Of a stretch of 64,000 nucleotides of DNA, positions 42,632-53,600 are shown in pieces. Within the stretch, counting starts at the first letter, position 1, and every line of letters starts with the position of its first letter. The stretch is taken from contig JAEUWP010000527.1 in NCBI GenBank assembly GCA_018524725.1, positions 99,468 through 163,467 of the forward strand. The letters run 5' to 3'. Source of the DNA: Podaxis mareebaensis (taxonomy: Eukaryota; Basidiomycota; Agaricomycetes; Agaricales; Agaricaceae). Both the position numbers and the translations under genes were made by a program. Below the pieces are notes generated by a model, which was not told the DNA's origin, made no database searches, and worked only from the letters and a program-made list of their open reading frames with translations.

Positions 42632-43574
42632 GGACTGGGCAAGGTACTTACAGCAGATGGAGTTTGTCTTGAGAGAGGCAGAACACTCCCCTGACACAGC
42701 CTATTGTGGAACTGACACAAGCTGGCCCACCCATGGCTTCTACCAGGCTGTCTCAGTGGCCTTGGTATACCACCATGGAAACCTAGTCAATGTGACTAGA
42801 AGAGTGGTAGGTGATGTTACCGCGCCTGATGCAGAACTCTTCACCATTCAGTTGGCACTGGCCCAGGCAGTAGGCCTGGAAGGTGTCAACACTATTCTGG
42901 TATGGACAGATTCCTTGGCCTCCACTAAGAGATCCATCGATCCCTCTCCCACATCAGAGCAGCTACATGCTCTGGCTGTGATTTGACTTCTTACCCCATG
43001 GCTCTCCCAACTGGGGAAGAAATTACAGTTCTGGGAGGTCCCTTCTGGGGATCCCTGGGAAATCCACGGGGTGGCTCATGAGCACGCCTCCACCCTCCCA
43101 CCTGTGGCCATTGGGGCACAGGTTGTTCGGTCACTCAACCAACATTTGAAGAATGTTGTGAACTCTTGCCTCAATGCCTGGAAGGCCATCTTCCAGGAGC
43201 CAAAATACAGGGGTCACCAGTTCATTGAGGTCTTGGACCCTGGCTCTAAATGACTGCTCCAACCCAGGTACCACTCTGGTGGCATGTGGTTCTCACTCCT
43301 CAAAGGAGCCCCACCCTCAGTGTCGGCTCACTTTGCAAGGTGTGTTCTTGGACACACCCCCATTGGGTCCTACAAGATCTGATTTTTCCCACAGGAGGAG
43401 GCCTCCTGTCCATGTGGCTCAACAATGGTTGAGACATGTGACCACATCTTGCAATGCTGTACACACTTCAAGGACCACATCAAGGGCCCTATCTATTTAG
43501 GGGACTTGATCAAATTCCTGAAAATGAACACTTCAGCATTCACTTTCAGGGCTGATCCCTTGGGTATTGGATAA
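42632..43574 (+). pseudogene. LINE-B ORF2, RNase H and zinc-knuckle end
   Basis: RNase H residues are visible in CGTDTSWPTHGFY, APDAELFTIQLAL and VWTDSLASTKRS near 42,705-42,935. Then follow FWEVPSGDPWEIHG, HLKNVVNSCLNAW, LLKGAPPSVSAHFARC, and the terminal motif CPCGSTMVETCDHILQCC near 43,408-43,461. Ends PLGIG-TAA. In-frame stops: TGA after LAVI, after DPGSK and after GSYKI, each at an expected Arg or similar. One of the better preserved LINE-B ends. Confidence 0.8.
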
Positions 43575-43981
43575 CTGCCAAACCCAGTCCGGTTATGGAC
43601 CCTAGGCCTAGCCCTTGAGTCCTTTACGGTGAATTAATGCCTATCCGACTGCCCCTATTGGTATCTGCTGGCTCTATGCTAGTAGCAGTTAACTGGGAAT
43701 TGACCCATTGTTCTGGTTGCAGGTCCCCTCAGGGATCAGCTTCTGGGGGCCTTTGGAGGTGGACAGGGGGACTGGACTGGGGAGTAGCTTGTCTGGCAGT
43801 GCCTCTGCACTGTCCTCTTCCTGTGCTTGGTAGCCTTTGGGAGGTGAGCACGCATCAGCCTGCAGGGAGCTTATCCCATGTATTATTGTATATAGAGTAG
43901 CTACAGCGATGTATGTTACAACCAGACTGCATACAAGTACTAGTATATAAATTGTTGAACAAAAAAAAAAAAAAAAAAAAA
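42632..43981 (+). mobile_element. LINE-B copy, 5'-truncated
   Basis: Plus strand, starting within ORF2 at DWARYLQQ, through RNase H and the C-terminal knuckle to the stop at 43,572-43,574. A 3' UTR of about 385 bp and 21 A's (43,961-43,981) follow. No target duplication, since the two flanks are different elements. Confidence 0.85.
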
Positions 43982-44579
43982 GAGCCATGGGAAGCATCAG
44001 AAAATGTCTGGAAGAGCTCTACATCATTATTTCCTTTGTACACCAGCTTGTAGCCCATAGTTCCCTTCAGATAGCGAAGTAAATGCTTCACAGCTGCCCA
44101 GTGCCTTGGAGATGGGTTGTGATTGAATCTCCCAAGGTAGGAGACAGCATAAGCAATGTCGGGACGTGTCATGGTGGCTAGATACTGCAGGGAGCCCACA
44201 GCAGAAAGGTAGGGAATGGACTTCATCTCTTCTTGCTCCTCAGGAGTGGGGATGTCAGCTGAGAGCTCAAGGCCAGGTGGTAAAGGAGTCTTGACAGCAT
44301 TGCAATCATCTATTTTGAACCATTCAAGCAGTTCCTTGATGTATTGGGACTGGGAAAGTGAAATAGTGTGATTCTGGATGTCTTGATCCACCTTTACAGC
44401 TAATAACCAGCTGGTAGCTCTGAGATCTTGTAGTTTGAAGTGCTTAGAGAGCTCCTTCACTGCCAAGTCCATGGCTGGCTGGTCCTTTGAGACAAGGGTG
44501 ATATCATCAATGAAGACTGGAACAATGACCTTGACATTTCCTTTGGAATAGATGTAGAGGGAGTTGTCAGAATGGAGTC
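43982..44579 (-). pseudogene. Copia remnant 2, reverse transcriptase and RNase H
   Basis: Minus-strand frame without stops over about 199 codons: VKVIVPVFIDDITLVSKDQP near 44,545-44,490, containing the Copia catalytic F-I-D-D (usually Y-V-D-D). It continues with LGLKDLR-like text, SQSQYIKELLEWFKI, SAVGSLQYLATMTRPDIAYA, WAAVKHLLRYLKGTMGYKL, and FSDASHG, the start of Copia RNase H. These are the standard Ty1/Copia RT-to-RNase H landmarks. It is cut on both sides by the poly(A) tails of LINE-B copies that point toward it. Being open over its whole length, it is the least decayed LTR-element fragment here. Confidence 0.85.
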
Positions 44580-45680
44580 TTTTTTTTTTTTTTTTTTTTT
44601 GTTCAACAATTTATATACTAGTGCTCAATTACAGTCCAGTTGCAGAATACATCACTGTATCTACTCTATGTAAGATGATGCTAGGGATAAGCTCCCTGTG
44701 GGCTGACATGTGCTCACCTCCCAAAGGCTACCAAGCGCAGGAAGAGGACAGTGCTGAGGCACTGCCAGACTAGCTACTCCCCTGTCCAGTCCCCCTGCCC
44801 ACCTCCAAAGGCCCCTGGAAGCCGATCCCCAGAGGGACCCACAACCAGAACAATGGGTCAATTCCCAGTTAACTGCTACTAGTATAGAGCCAGCAGACAC
44901 CAATAGAAGTAGTCAGATAGGTGTTAAATCACCATAAAGGACTCAAGGGGCTAGGCCCAAGGTCCATAACTGGACTGGGTTTGGCAGTTATCCGATACCT
45001 GAGGGATCGGCCCTGAAAGCAAATGCTGAAGTGTTCATTTTCATGAATTTGATCAAATCCCCTAAATAGATAGGGCCCTTGATGTGGTCCTTGAAGCATG
45101 TACAGTGCTGCAAGATGTGATCATGTGCCTTGACCATGGCCAAGCTGCATGGACAGGAGGCTTCCTCCTGTGGGAAGAACCAGATCTTGTAAGACCCAAT
45201 GGGGGTGTGTCCCAGAACACACCATGCAAAGCATGCCAACACAGAAGGTGGGGCCCCTTTGAGAAGTGAGAACCAAGTGCCACTGGAGTGATACCTGGGT
45301 TGAAGTAGTCGTTTAGAGCCTGGGTCCAGGACCTCAAGAAACTGGTGACCCTGATATTTCAGCTCCTGGAAGATGGCCCTCCAGGCATCAATGCATGAGC
45401 TCACAACGTTCTTCAAATGCTGGTTGAGTGATTGAACAACCTGTGCCCCAATGGCCACAGGTGGGAGAGTGGAGGTGTGCTCATGAGCTGCCCCATGAAT
45501 TTCCCAGGGATTCCCAGAAGGAACCTCCCAGAACTGAAGTTTCTTCCCTGGTTGGGAGAGCCATGGGGTGAGAAGTCGAATCACAGCCAGAGCATGTGGT
45601 TGCCCTAATGTGGGAGAGGGATTGACAGATCTCTTAGCAGACACCAAGGAATCTGTCCATACCAGAATAGTGTTGACACC
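44580..45680 (-). mobile_element. LINE-B copy, 5'-truncated
   Basis: Poly(T) at 44,580-44,600 marks the 3' end, then the LINE-B 3' UTR and the last 230 codons of ORF2 up to VNTILVWTDSL near 45,675. Homology stops at about 45,680. Confidence 0.83.
44988..45680 (-). pseudogene. LINE-B ORF2, C-terminal end
   Basis: Open for 231 codons from the truncation at VNTILVWTDSLVSAKRS to FRADPSGIG and the stop at 44,990-44,988. It carries part of RNase H (the Asp of WTDSL) and the knuckle CPCSLAMVKAHDHILQHC, in which CPCG has become CPCS. No internal stop, so the insertion is fairly recent, but without RT and endonuclease it cannot act. Confidence 0.8.
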
Positions 45681-46403
45681 ACATGCTCCTTTTCTGGTAA
45701 CCACCATCAATACTTGGTGATGCCTCTCCCCCAGGAAGTTGCGAGCTTCGTAACTCCCTCAAATCTTGTCCGATTCACTTCGGATTTTGCACACACCTAG
45801 CACCATACTGGCGCTAGAGGTGTACCAAATTTCGCGGCAAACGGCCAATCCGTTGAGCCGCAATTCACCCTTCTTGTGGATTTTGATCCCAAGACTCAGG
45901 TCAGCCAGGGGAGTGCAACGGGGCACTCTAGGGAGGCAACTTATGGTCTAGGGACCTAGGCAAGTTCTCAATGAGCATTTATTGAGCTGATTCAGTGGCA
46001 TTTCCAGGTCCTGGAACATCCACATTTATCTGGAGGACACCCAGCTGTCCCCTCCCCCTTCCCTCCACTTCCCAGCCTTCTGGGGGGCGGAGTTTTTCAC
46101 CGATTTCGCCGCCGTTCTGGGAAACGACGCGGCCACTGGGGCGCTACGTGCATGCCGAGTTTCGACCCGACCGCTTGAGCTGTTCTCGATATATCACCTT
46201 ATCTCTCCCCAGCACTGATTTCTTCGCTGCTCGGGATCCGCGGGTCCGATTTTCTCCGGACCTCGCACAGACCATCTAGGCCCTTAGGCCTAGATCTCCG
46301 CCAAATTTCATGCTGATCGGAGCAGTTTCTGCGGAGATATGCATGTTTTTCATTGGGAGAGGCCAGCTTTGCCCTCTCTCTTCTCTAAACCCCCACCATC
46401 GAC

Positions 46404-47174
46404 ATGGACCCCTTCATAATTGACCTCGATGACGACTCCCCATGGGAGGACCTCCCGGATGACCTCCAGGAGGACTCCCAGGTGCCTCAGCACCGCGCTC
46501 TAGAGTGGCTACTCAGCCACACAACTATCCGGGAGGCACAGACACTCGATGAGAGTGTCCGCCTTCATACCTTTGCCCAATGTGCTCAATGGCGGGCTGA
46601 TGCTGTGCTTTATGCACACTTATTATCTAATACCTTCATCACCCGTGATGAAGGATCTACCACACCTCCTCTCCCTACCTCCCCCCCCATTGGGGCACCA
46701 GGATTTTCAGGGAGACGAGGCCAATCCCCATCCCCCTCGCTCCCTGCTGGATATGTCCAGACAGAGGAAGTGCTAGCGGCAATGAACCTCGTTGACAGGG
46801 TGACCCAGTGGGCTCACCAAGCTGTCACACAAAGGCAGTTCCTTCCAGGAGCTGCAGGGCATCTTGCCCTCTCAGTGATGGAGCTTATACAGGCTCTCTC
46901 ACCATTACCAGAGGTTGAGCAAGTGCTCACCTTAATTATGAGTGACTCTTCTGTTCCAGAAGAGTCATCTCCTGCCCAGGCAGTGACTCCTCACACTGAG
47001 GGGTTGCAGGCCCCATTCACTGACACCAGCAGTCTGTTTGCAGACTCTGGCTACATGTCTATGGAGGCGTCAGCCTCTACACCTTTATCTAGGCCACAAG
47101 CATTACACTCAGGTGCCAATTCACCTCAGGGTAGCTCTAGCCGGTGGCGTTGTTGCCACCAGCACTACCATTAG
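46404..47174 (+). CDS. Novel 256-residue protein of the LINE-tailed element
   Basis: An intact frame from ATG at 46,404 to TAG at 47,172-47,174. I do not recognise it. The N-terminus is strikingly acidic (MDPFIIDLDDDSPWEDLPDD), followed by a helical segment ALEWLLSHTTIREAQTLDES with FAQCAQWRADAVLYAHLL. Next is a Pro/Ser linker (SPPIGAPGFSGRRGQSPSPS), a second helical block (EEVLAAMNLVDRVTQWAHQA and LALSVMELIQALSPLPEVEQ), and a Ser/Thr-rich end. A weak resemblance between its W-L-L-x-H segment and WLLEHSNSPILENKLYEVAR of LINE-B ORF1 raises the possibility of a diverged ORF1 N-terminal domain without knuckles. About 500 bp of broken frames separate it from the LINE-like tail. No signal peptide or membrane segment. 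Confidence 0.6.
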   Translation: MDPFIIDLDDDSPWEDLPDDLQEDSQVPQHRALEWLLSHTTIREAQTLDESVRLHTFAQCAQWRADAVLYAHLLSNTFITRDEGSTTPPLPTSPPIGAPGFSGRRGQSPSPSLPAGYVQTEEVLAAMNLVDRVTQWAHQAVTQRQFLPGAAGHLALSVMELIQALSPLPEVEQVLTLIMSDSSVPEESSPAQAVTPHTEGLQAPFTDTSSLFADSGYMSMEASASTPLSRPQALHSGANSPQGSSSRWRCCHQHYH

Positions 47175-47679
47175 TATATGGTCTCTTCTAACACGTTGCC
47201 TCCCAATGGGCATTGGCCCTAGGGATTCAGGCAATGGCTAATATTTGGCCATTCCCTATCATCTGAGCAAGTCACTAAAGTGACCTGCTATTACGATACC
47301 TAGTCGGCCTGAGCACTGCTGGCCAAGCACTTTGTCAGAGCGCCTACACTTGTCCTGATGTGGCTCTCCCACAGGACATTTTATACCCCCCCTATTGCTG
47401 CAGCTACTGGCTGCACTGTCCCTCTCCCCACAAGGGGAAGTGAACATTATTGGGTATGCTCTCTATGAGAGCTGCCAAGTGCATTCCTGTGAGGCTTCCG
47501 ATCAGGGTGTATGCCCCCGAGCACCACCCACTACATATGGGACCTGTTCATTTTCTGTACTCCTATGCACTGATGGCTGATCCGCAGTCTGAGGTGATAT
47601 CAGAGGGTTTACCCTCCCCCCTGTGGAGGTAATTATCTCGCCTCCCTTCAGTGCCTGGTTAACCTCCGTCAAGGCGGGG
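47175..47679. other. Untranslated or decayed part of the LINE-tailed element
   Basis: No long frame. Short stretches such as LQLLAALSLSPQGEVNIIGY (near 47,398-47,457) read protein-like but are not continuous with the upstream ORF. Possibly a frameshifted C-terminus, or non-coding. Confidence 0.4.
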
Positions 47680-47930
47680 GTTTACGGTGAATTAACATCG
47701 ATGTGCCAAAGCATGGGGACCGGGAGCACACTGTTGGGGGGTCCTAGAGACACAAAGCTGATGTCAACTCGGCATTCATCCTGGTCATGGTAGCCCTCGG
47801 GAGGTGTGACTGTGTTGGTGTGTAACAGCCTAGTGTACAATTTAGACATCCTGTATGTAGTGATTCTATGTGCAGGCATGGACTGCGATCGAGCCCCGCA
47901 TAATAAATTGTTGAATAAAAAAAAAAAAAA

Positions 47931-48442
47931 TTCATGGGGCAGCCCATGAGCATGCTGTCGCGCTCCCGCCTGTGGCCATTGGGACACAAGTCATCAGGTC
48001 TCTTAACCAACATCTGAAGAATGTTGTGAATTCATGCCTCGATGCCTGGAAGGCAATCTTTTAGGAGCTGAAATACAAGGGAAACCAGTTCCTCGAAGTT
48101 CTGGACCCAGGCTCCAAACAGCCACTTCAGCCCAGGTACCACTCCAGTGGCACATGGTTCTCGCTCCTCAAAGGTGCCCTGCCTTCAGTATCGGCACACT
48201 TTGCAAGGTGTGTCCTCAGGCATGCCCCCATCGGGTCCTACAAGATCTAGTTCTTCCCATAGGAGGAAGCCTCCTATCCATGTGGCTCAGCCATGGTTGA
48301 GATGCATAACCATATCTTGTAGTGCTGCACGCACTTCAAGGATCATATCAAGGGCCCTATCTACTTAGGGGACTTGATCAAATTCCTGAAGACGAACACT
48401 TCGGCATTCGCTTTCAGGGCTGATCCCTCGGGTATTGGATAA
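47931..48442 (+). pseudogene. LINE-B ORF2, C-terminal end
   Basis: About 170 codons: AAHEHAVALPPVAIG, SLNQHLKNVVNSCLDAWKAI, a TAG, LEVLDPGSKQPLQPRYHSSG, the knuckle CGSAMVEMHNHIL with its first Cys partner present and the next one after a TAG, then GPIYLGDLIKFLK and SGIG-TAA. Stops are TAG at about 48,062, 48,249, 48,260 and 48,320. These TAGs suggest Gln or Trp codons hit outside CpG. Confidence 0.75.
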
Positions 48443-48850
48443 CTGCCAAACCTGGTCCAGTTATGGACCTTGGGCTTAGCCTGTGAGTCCTTTGCGGCAA
48501 ATTAACACCTATCCGACTGCCTCTATTGGTGTCCGCCAGCACTATGCTAGTAGCAGTTAACTGGGAACCAACCCATTGTTCTAGTTGCAGGTCCCCTCAG
48601 GGATCGGCTTCTGGGGGCCTTTGGAGGTAGGCAGGGGGACCAGACTGGGGAGTAGCTAGGCTGGCAGCACTAGTGCACTGTCCTCTTCCTGCACTTGGTA
48701 GCCTTTGAGAGGTGAGTGTGCATCGGCCCACGGGGAGCTCATCCCCTGCATCATCCTATATAGAGTAGATACAATGATGTATTCTGCAACCGGACTGCGC
48801 CCGAGCACCGGTATATAAATTGTTGAACAAAAAAAAAAAAAAAAAAAAAA
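47931..48850 (+). mobile_element. LINE-B copy, 5'-truncated, abutting a poly(A) tail
   Basis: Starts directly after the A run of the previous element at the ORF2 segment IHGAAHEHA and ends with about 20 A's at 48,829-48,850. The 3' UTR shares the terminus ccggtatataaattgttgaac with the other LINE-B copies. Confidence 0.8.
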
Positions 48851-50238
48851 CACACTCAGCTCACCATTGCATCCATTCTACAGAGACTCTAGGTCACCCG
48901 ATCTGATATCAGGTGTGGTATCTATTGACTCCTATGTCACATCAATCCAAATCCTCGAGAGGTCAAGGCAGATTGTGCCAGGGAGGACCTGGCCACTGCT
49001 TTGCCTCAGCAGACACCTCTGCAGCTTTGCTGAGCTCATGACTTGGATCCATCAACTGGGGGGAAGAAGCAACCCCCCTACACCCAGCACTGCTGTTAGG
49101 GAGTGCTACACATCCCCAACACTGTCCCAGGACTGTCAACTCTCAGTTGAGTAGACCCCAAGAGCCACTTGCTCTCAGTCTACCCCTGGCAACTCTCACC
49201 AGGCCTCTCCCACCCCAGGCCCATCATCTCAGATGGATGTGGGTGACCCTCCAGCTGCTGTCCCCTTAGAGTTGGTTGGCACCCTTTCAGGTGTTGGGGA
49301 GGATGCAGAAGTGATCGCTGTGTCACTCGAGACAGCACAAGGCTGGCTGCTTGAACATTCTAACTCTCCCATTCTGGAAAACAAGCTTTATGAAGTAGCA
49401 AGGATGGCTGCCAGCCTGGTAGCTGCCCTCCATGATGCTGGATGGTTTCCCATCCAGATATGCCCCAATTTGTCAGTCACCCTGGTGGACAGGCTAGTCG
49501 AAATCATAGGGCTTCATCTGCTGAGGCAGCCCTCTCCTCTTCCCCCATCCTCTCCTCCTCCAATGGAGTTGGACACACCACCAGCCACACCCCCAGCCTG
49601 CCCCATCAACACCCACCTGTCAGCTCTAGATGGGGGGAATCAATCCCACTCAGGCCCTTGTCCCCTGCCTGTCCCACCAAGGAGAGGTGCCCCCCCACCT
49701 GTCAATATGGCTACACAACCTGGAAACTATGCCCAGGTCATGATTGCCCCCCCTGGCCCTCAGCAGGCCAAAACAATGAACCTGGTGAATCTCACCAGGG
49801 CATTCCCTACCCTCCCTCCCCAGAAGCCTGTTCAGCTCGAGAAGCAGGCAGCTGGGAGTAAACCCAGCAAGGCCACCCCTAAGCGTCCTTCCATGACCAC
49901 GTCTGGCCCTACTAGGTGCCAGGTCATTATCACAGTGGACATCACCACCCTCACAGTGACACCCAACAACTTACTAGCCACTATCAATGCAGCTCTCATT
50001 GCTTCGAGGTCAAAACTTCAAGGTGAGTCTATCAGACCTGGCTTCAGTGGTTTCATTGTTGCCACCAACGTCATTGCCATGGAGGACGACCTCAAAGTCA
50101 TCTGCTGCCACCTCTCATCAGTCTTCAGCCCTACCTCCCAGGGGGATGTTGACCTTCCTTACTCCAAATCTTATCTCAAGATTATTGGAGTTCCATTCCT
50201 CCATCAGGGGCATGATAACACCAAGCCTGATGACATCA
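48851..50238 (+). mobile_element. LINE-B copy, 5' part only
   Basis: Begins right after the preceding A run with a diverged LINE-B 5' leader (tctaggtcacccgat near 48,890) and most of ORF1. It is cut at 50,238 by the poly(T) of the opposite-strand full-length LINE-B. Confidence 0.8.
48934..50238 (+). pseudogene. LINE-B ORF1, N-terminal two-thirds
   Basis: ATG at 48,934 (MSHQSKSSRGQGR) with frame damage until about 49,140, where TAG replaces the Trp of SVEWTPRAT. Then 335 codons are open from MDVGDPPAAVPLELVGTLSG through WLLEHSNSPILENKLYEVAR, QPSPLPPSSPPPMELDTPP, NMATQPGNYAQV, QVIITVDITTLTV and YLKIIGVPFLHQG to the cut. At the position where the 50-56 kb copy has TGA this copy has CAA; CGA is the simplest common ancestor. 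The knuckle region is missing. Confidence 0.8.
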
Positions 50239-50638
50239 TTTTTTTTTTTTTTTGTTCAACAATTTGTATACCAGTGCTCGGACGCAGTCTAGTTGTAATA
50301 TACATCGCTGTAGCTACTCTATATAAGATAGTGCAAGGGATAAGCTCCCTGTGGGCTGACGCGTGCTCGCCTCCTGAAGGCTACCAAGTGCAGGATGAGG
50401 ACAGTGTGGAAGCACTGTCAGACTCACTACTCCCCAGTCCAGTCCCCCTGCCCACCTCCTGAGGCCCCTGGGAGCCAATCCCTGAGGGGACCCGCAACCA
50501 GAACAATGGGTCAGTTCCCAGTTAACCACTACTAGCAAAAGCCAGTGGACACCCAAGGTTGTGGTCAGATAGGCGTTAATTTGCTGCAAAGGACTCAAGG
50601 GCTAGGCCCAAGGTCCATAACCGGACTAGGTTTGGCAG

Positions 50639-53600
50639 TTATCCAATACCCGAGGGATCGGCCCTGAAAGCGAATGCCGAAGTATTCATCTTCAGGAATT
50701 TGATCAAGTCCCCTAAGTAGATAGGGCCCTTGATGTGGTCCTTGAAGCACGTGCAGCACTGCAAGATGTGATCATGTGTTTCGACCATGGCCGAGCCACA
50801 TGGACAGGAGGCTTCCTCCTGTGGGAAGAATCGGATCTTGTAGGATCTGATGGGGGTGTGCCCGAGGACACACCTGGCAAAGCGTGCCGACACAGAGGGT
50901 GGGGCACCTTTGAGGAGAGAGAACCATGTGCCACTGGAGTGGTACCTGGGCTGGAGTGGCCGTTTAGAGCCTGGGTCCAGAACTTCAAGGAACTGGTGGC
51001 CTCTGTATTTCGGCTCCTGGAAGATTGCCTTCCAAGCATTGAGGCAGGAGTTCACAACGTTTTTCAGATGCTGATTAAGTGATTGTATCACCTGTGTCCC
51101 AATGGCCACAGGCAGTAGTGTGGAGGCGTGCTTGTGAGCTGCCCCGTGAATCTCCCAAGGGTCCCCAGAAGGGACCTCCCAGAATTGAAGTTTCTTCCCC
51201 GGTTGGGATAGCCATGGGGTAAGAAGACAGATGACAGCAAGGGCATGTGACTGCCCTGATGTGGGGGAAGGATCAACAGATCTCTTGGCTGATGCCAATG
51301 AATCTGTCCATACCAGGATAGTGTTGACTCCCTCCAGGCCTACAGCCCAGGCAAGAGCCAATCGAATGGTGAAAAGTTCTGCATCAGGAGCAGTGACATC
51401 GCCTACTGCTCTCCTGGTTGCATTGATCAGGTTTCCTTGGTGGTATACCAAGGCCACTGAGACAGCCTGGTAGAAGCCATGGGTGGGCTGACTCGCATCG
51501 GTTCCACAGTAGGCCGTGTTGGGGGAATGCTCTGCCTCTCTCAAGACAAGTTCCATCTGCTGCAAGTACCTGGCCCAGTCTTCTACATCCCGGGGGGCAA
51601 CTCTAAACTCAATCTAATCCTGGAATCGATTGAGCAGACGATATCTGGGCCAGGCCTCATCAACATCCGGCTCAAACTGTTCACTGATTTCATCTAACTT
51701 TTTGTTTGATGCAATCAGGGGGCCACCTGCCTTCTCATGCTGTTTGGGAGTCATGAGGGCAATTGATCTGGGGTGAGGTGTCACTCCCATGGAATAGCCC
51801 CTTCCTAATAGCGCCCGAAGGGCATGGTTAGGGGAGAGCGTATGGAGCCTAAAGCTCGCCCTTTTGGTGAGCTTCTTGAGATGCAAGTGGAAGGGGATGA
51901 GGCCTGCTAATGCCTCACTCCCTCCTGTTGGGGATGTTTTGAAAGTGCCGATGATCCACAGCGCAGCTTTATGCTGCATCATTGAGAGAGATTTCAGGAG
52001 GAGCTTATTGCGCGCTCCCAGAAAGTACCAAAGGCAGAACCCATAGGTGGCTATGGGCACCACACATGCTCTATAGAGTGTGTGCTTCTGATCAGAAGTC
52101 AGTCCACACGAAGAGTTACCCAACATCCCCATTGCCTTAACCATCGATAGGGACTTGGTGGAATAGTACCTGACATGCTCCTTGAATGAGAGCCGTTGAT
52201 CGAAATAGAATCCCAAGTACCGCCAGTACGGCTTGGGTCTAAGAGGTGTGTCACCAGTGAATGGGGCAAACCCCAGATCTATCGGTGGATTATCATCTCC
52301 ATGCTTCTGTGAGAAGTGATAGAGCTCTGACTTGGAATGTTCCAAGACCAGAGTGAAAGCGACAAACAGTCTAAAGATAATGGCATAAGCACCCTTGAGT
52401 GCTTGCAGATTGTCATCCCAAGCTTTAGCCTGGGCTATGAGCATGCCATCATCCATGTATGAGAGGAGGGTGACTCTGAGAGGTGCTGCTTCCCTATCGA
52501 ATAACTTCATCAGGGGAGCCAGATACAAAGCGGAGAGGATGGGAGACAGGGCAGATCCCTGTCCCACGCCAACATCTGTGTCCATGGGGTCCGAGGAGAA
52601 CTGCCCCCAGAGATAGAAGGTAGCTCGCCTGACAAGGTAAGAAGCAAAGAATCTCCCCACATTGGGGGGGAATCCCTGCTTGTCTAGGATCGCCATGAGC
52701 ATGTCATGGTTCAGAGATGGAAAGAACTGAGCAATGTCAAAAGCGACAATGCTCGTCTTGAGGCCCTTTGCCCAGCTGCTTCGAATGACATGGGTAAGGA
52801 ATAAACCAGCATCCTCAGTAGACCTCTGTCTGATTCTGCTGAGCTGGTTTGGATGGAAAACCCCATATTTGACAGAGTCGAACTGAAGGCACTTAGATAG
52901 CATCTTCTCAATAAGTTTTCCTAAGGTGTTCAGAAGCACTATGGGTCTGAATGACTTGGGTGTGGAATATGAAGGCTTTCCTGGTTTGGGGATGATCACT
53001 GAGACTGACTCCTTGAAGTGCCTAGGCCAATGCCCTACTGACAGGCAAGCATTGGCTAGGGCAAGGAACACATCGCGACATTGTTTGTTCACGACTATGT
53101 CCTTCAGGTGAGACCACGTTACATGGTCTGGTCCTGGGGCCAATGCCAAGGAGCAAGCTGAAAGTGCTTCAGTGAGCTCAAGGCACGAGAATGTAATCCA
53201 ATCCCGAGCAGGCAGAGAGGGGAGAGGATCTAGGACATTGATCTCAGGTCTATGATCTGAGGCTGCATTGTAGGTGCCATGTAGTGCTTTCCACAAGGCA
53301 TCTAGGTCGTGGCAGGGGCGGCCATCATGACTGATGGCCTCCACTGCTGGCATCTTGCATTGTTTGACCCATTCCATGAGGTCCCATGGTCACTTATTAG
53401 TTGTGGCAATCTCTGTGATCTTATCATCAAAGAATACCCATTTGGTGGCCTTTGTTGCTCGTCTGAATTCAGCCCAATCTTCCTGGGCCCCAGAGGCCCT
53501 GTGACGATTGAGCGCAGTTTGACACTCTCCATTCCACCAGGGTTTGGAGTGTGAGACAATATTGACCTCTTTGGCACAGGAATCCCATGCCCTAGAAAAG

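Larger units (their letters stand above)
45681..47930 (+). mobile_element. Non-autonomous LINE-tailed element carrying a novel ORF
   Basis: A 2.25-kb plus-strand unit. Its 3' about 250 bp is a diverged LINE-B 3' UTR: tttacggtgaattaa (47,680-47,694), ggtagccctcgggaggtg (47,789-47,806), and the end ggactgcgatcgagccccg then ataaattgttgaataaa (47,880-47,917) before 13-14 A's. Its 5' end contains ttctggtaaccaccatca (45,691-45,708), like the LINE-A 5' end. Between are a CpG-rich leader (45,720-46,403) and one ORF of 256 codons. No RT, endonuclease or zinc knuckle is present, so mobility would require LINE proteins supplied from elsewhere. CpG retention and an intact frame indicate youth. Confidence 0.65.

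Noticed and set aside
43963..44600. Poly(T)/poly(A) runs as transcription terminators
   Set aside because: They coincide with LINE 3' ends and the family-specific terminus ttgttgaac, so they are retrotransposon tails.
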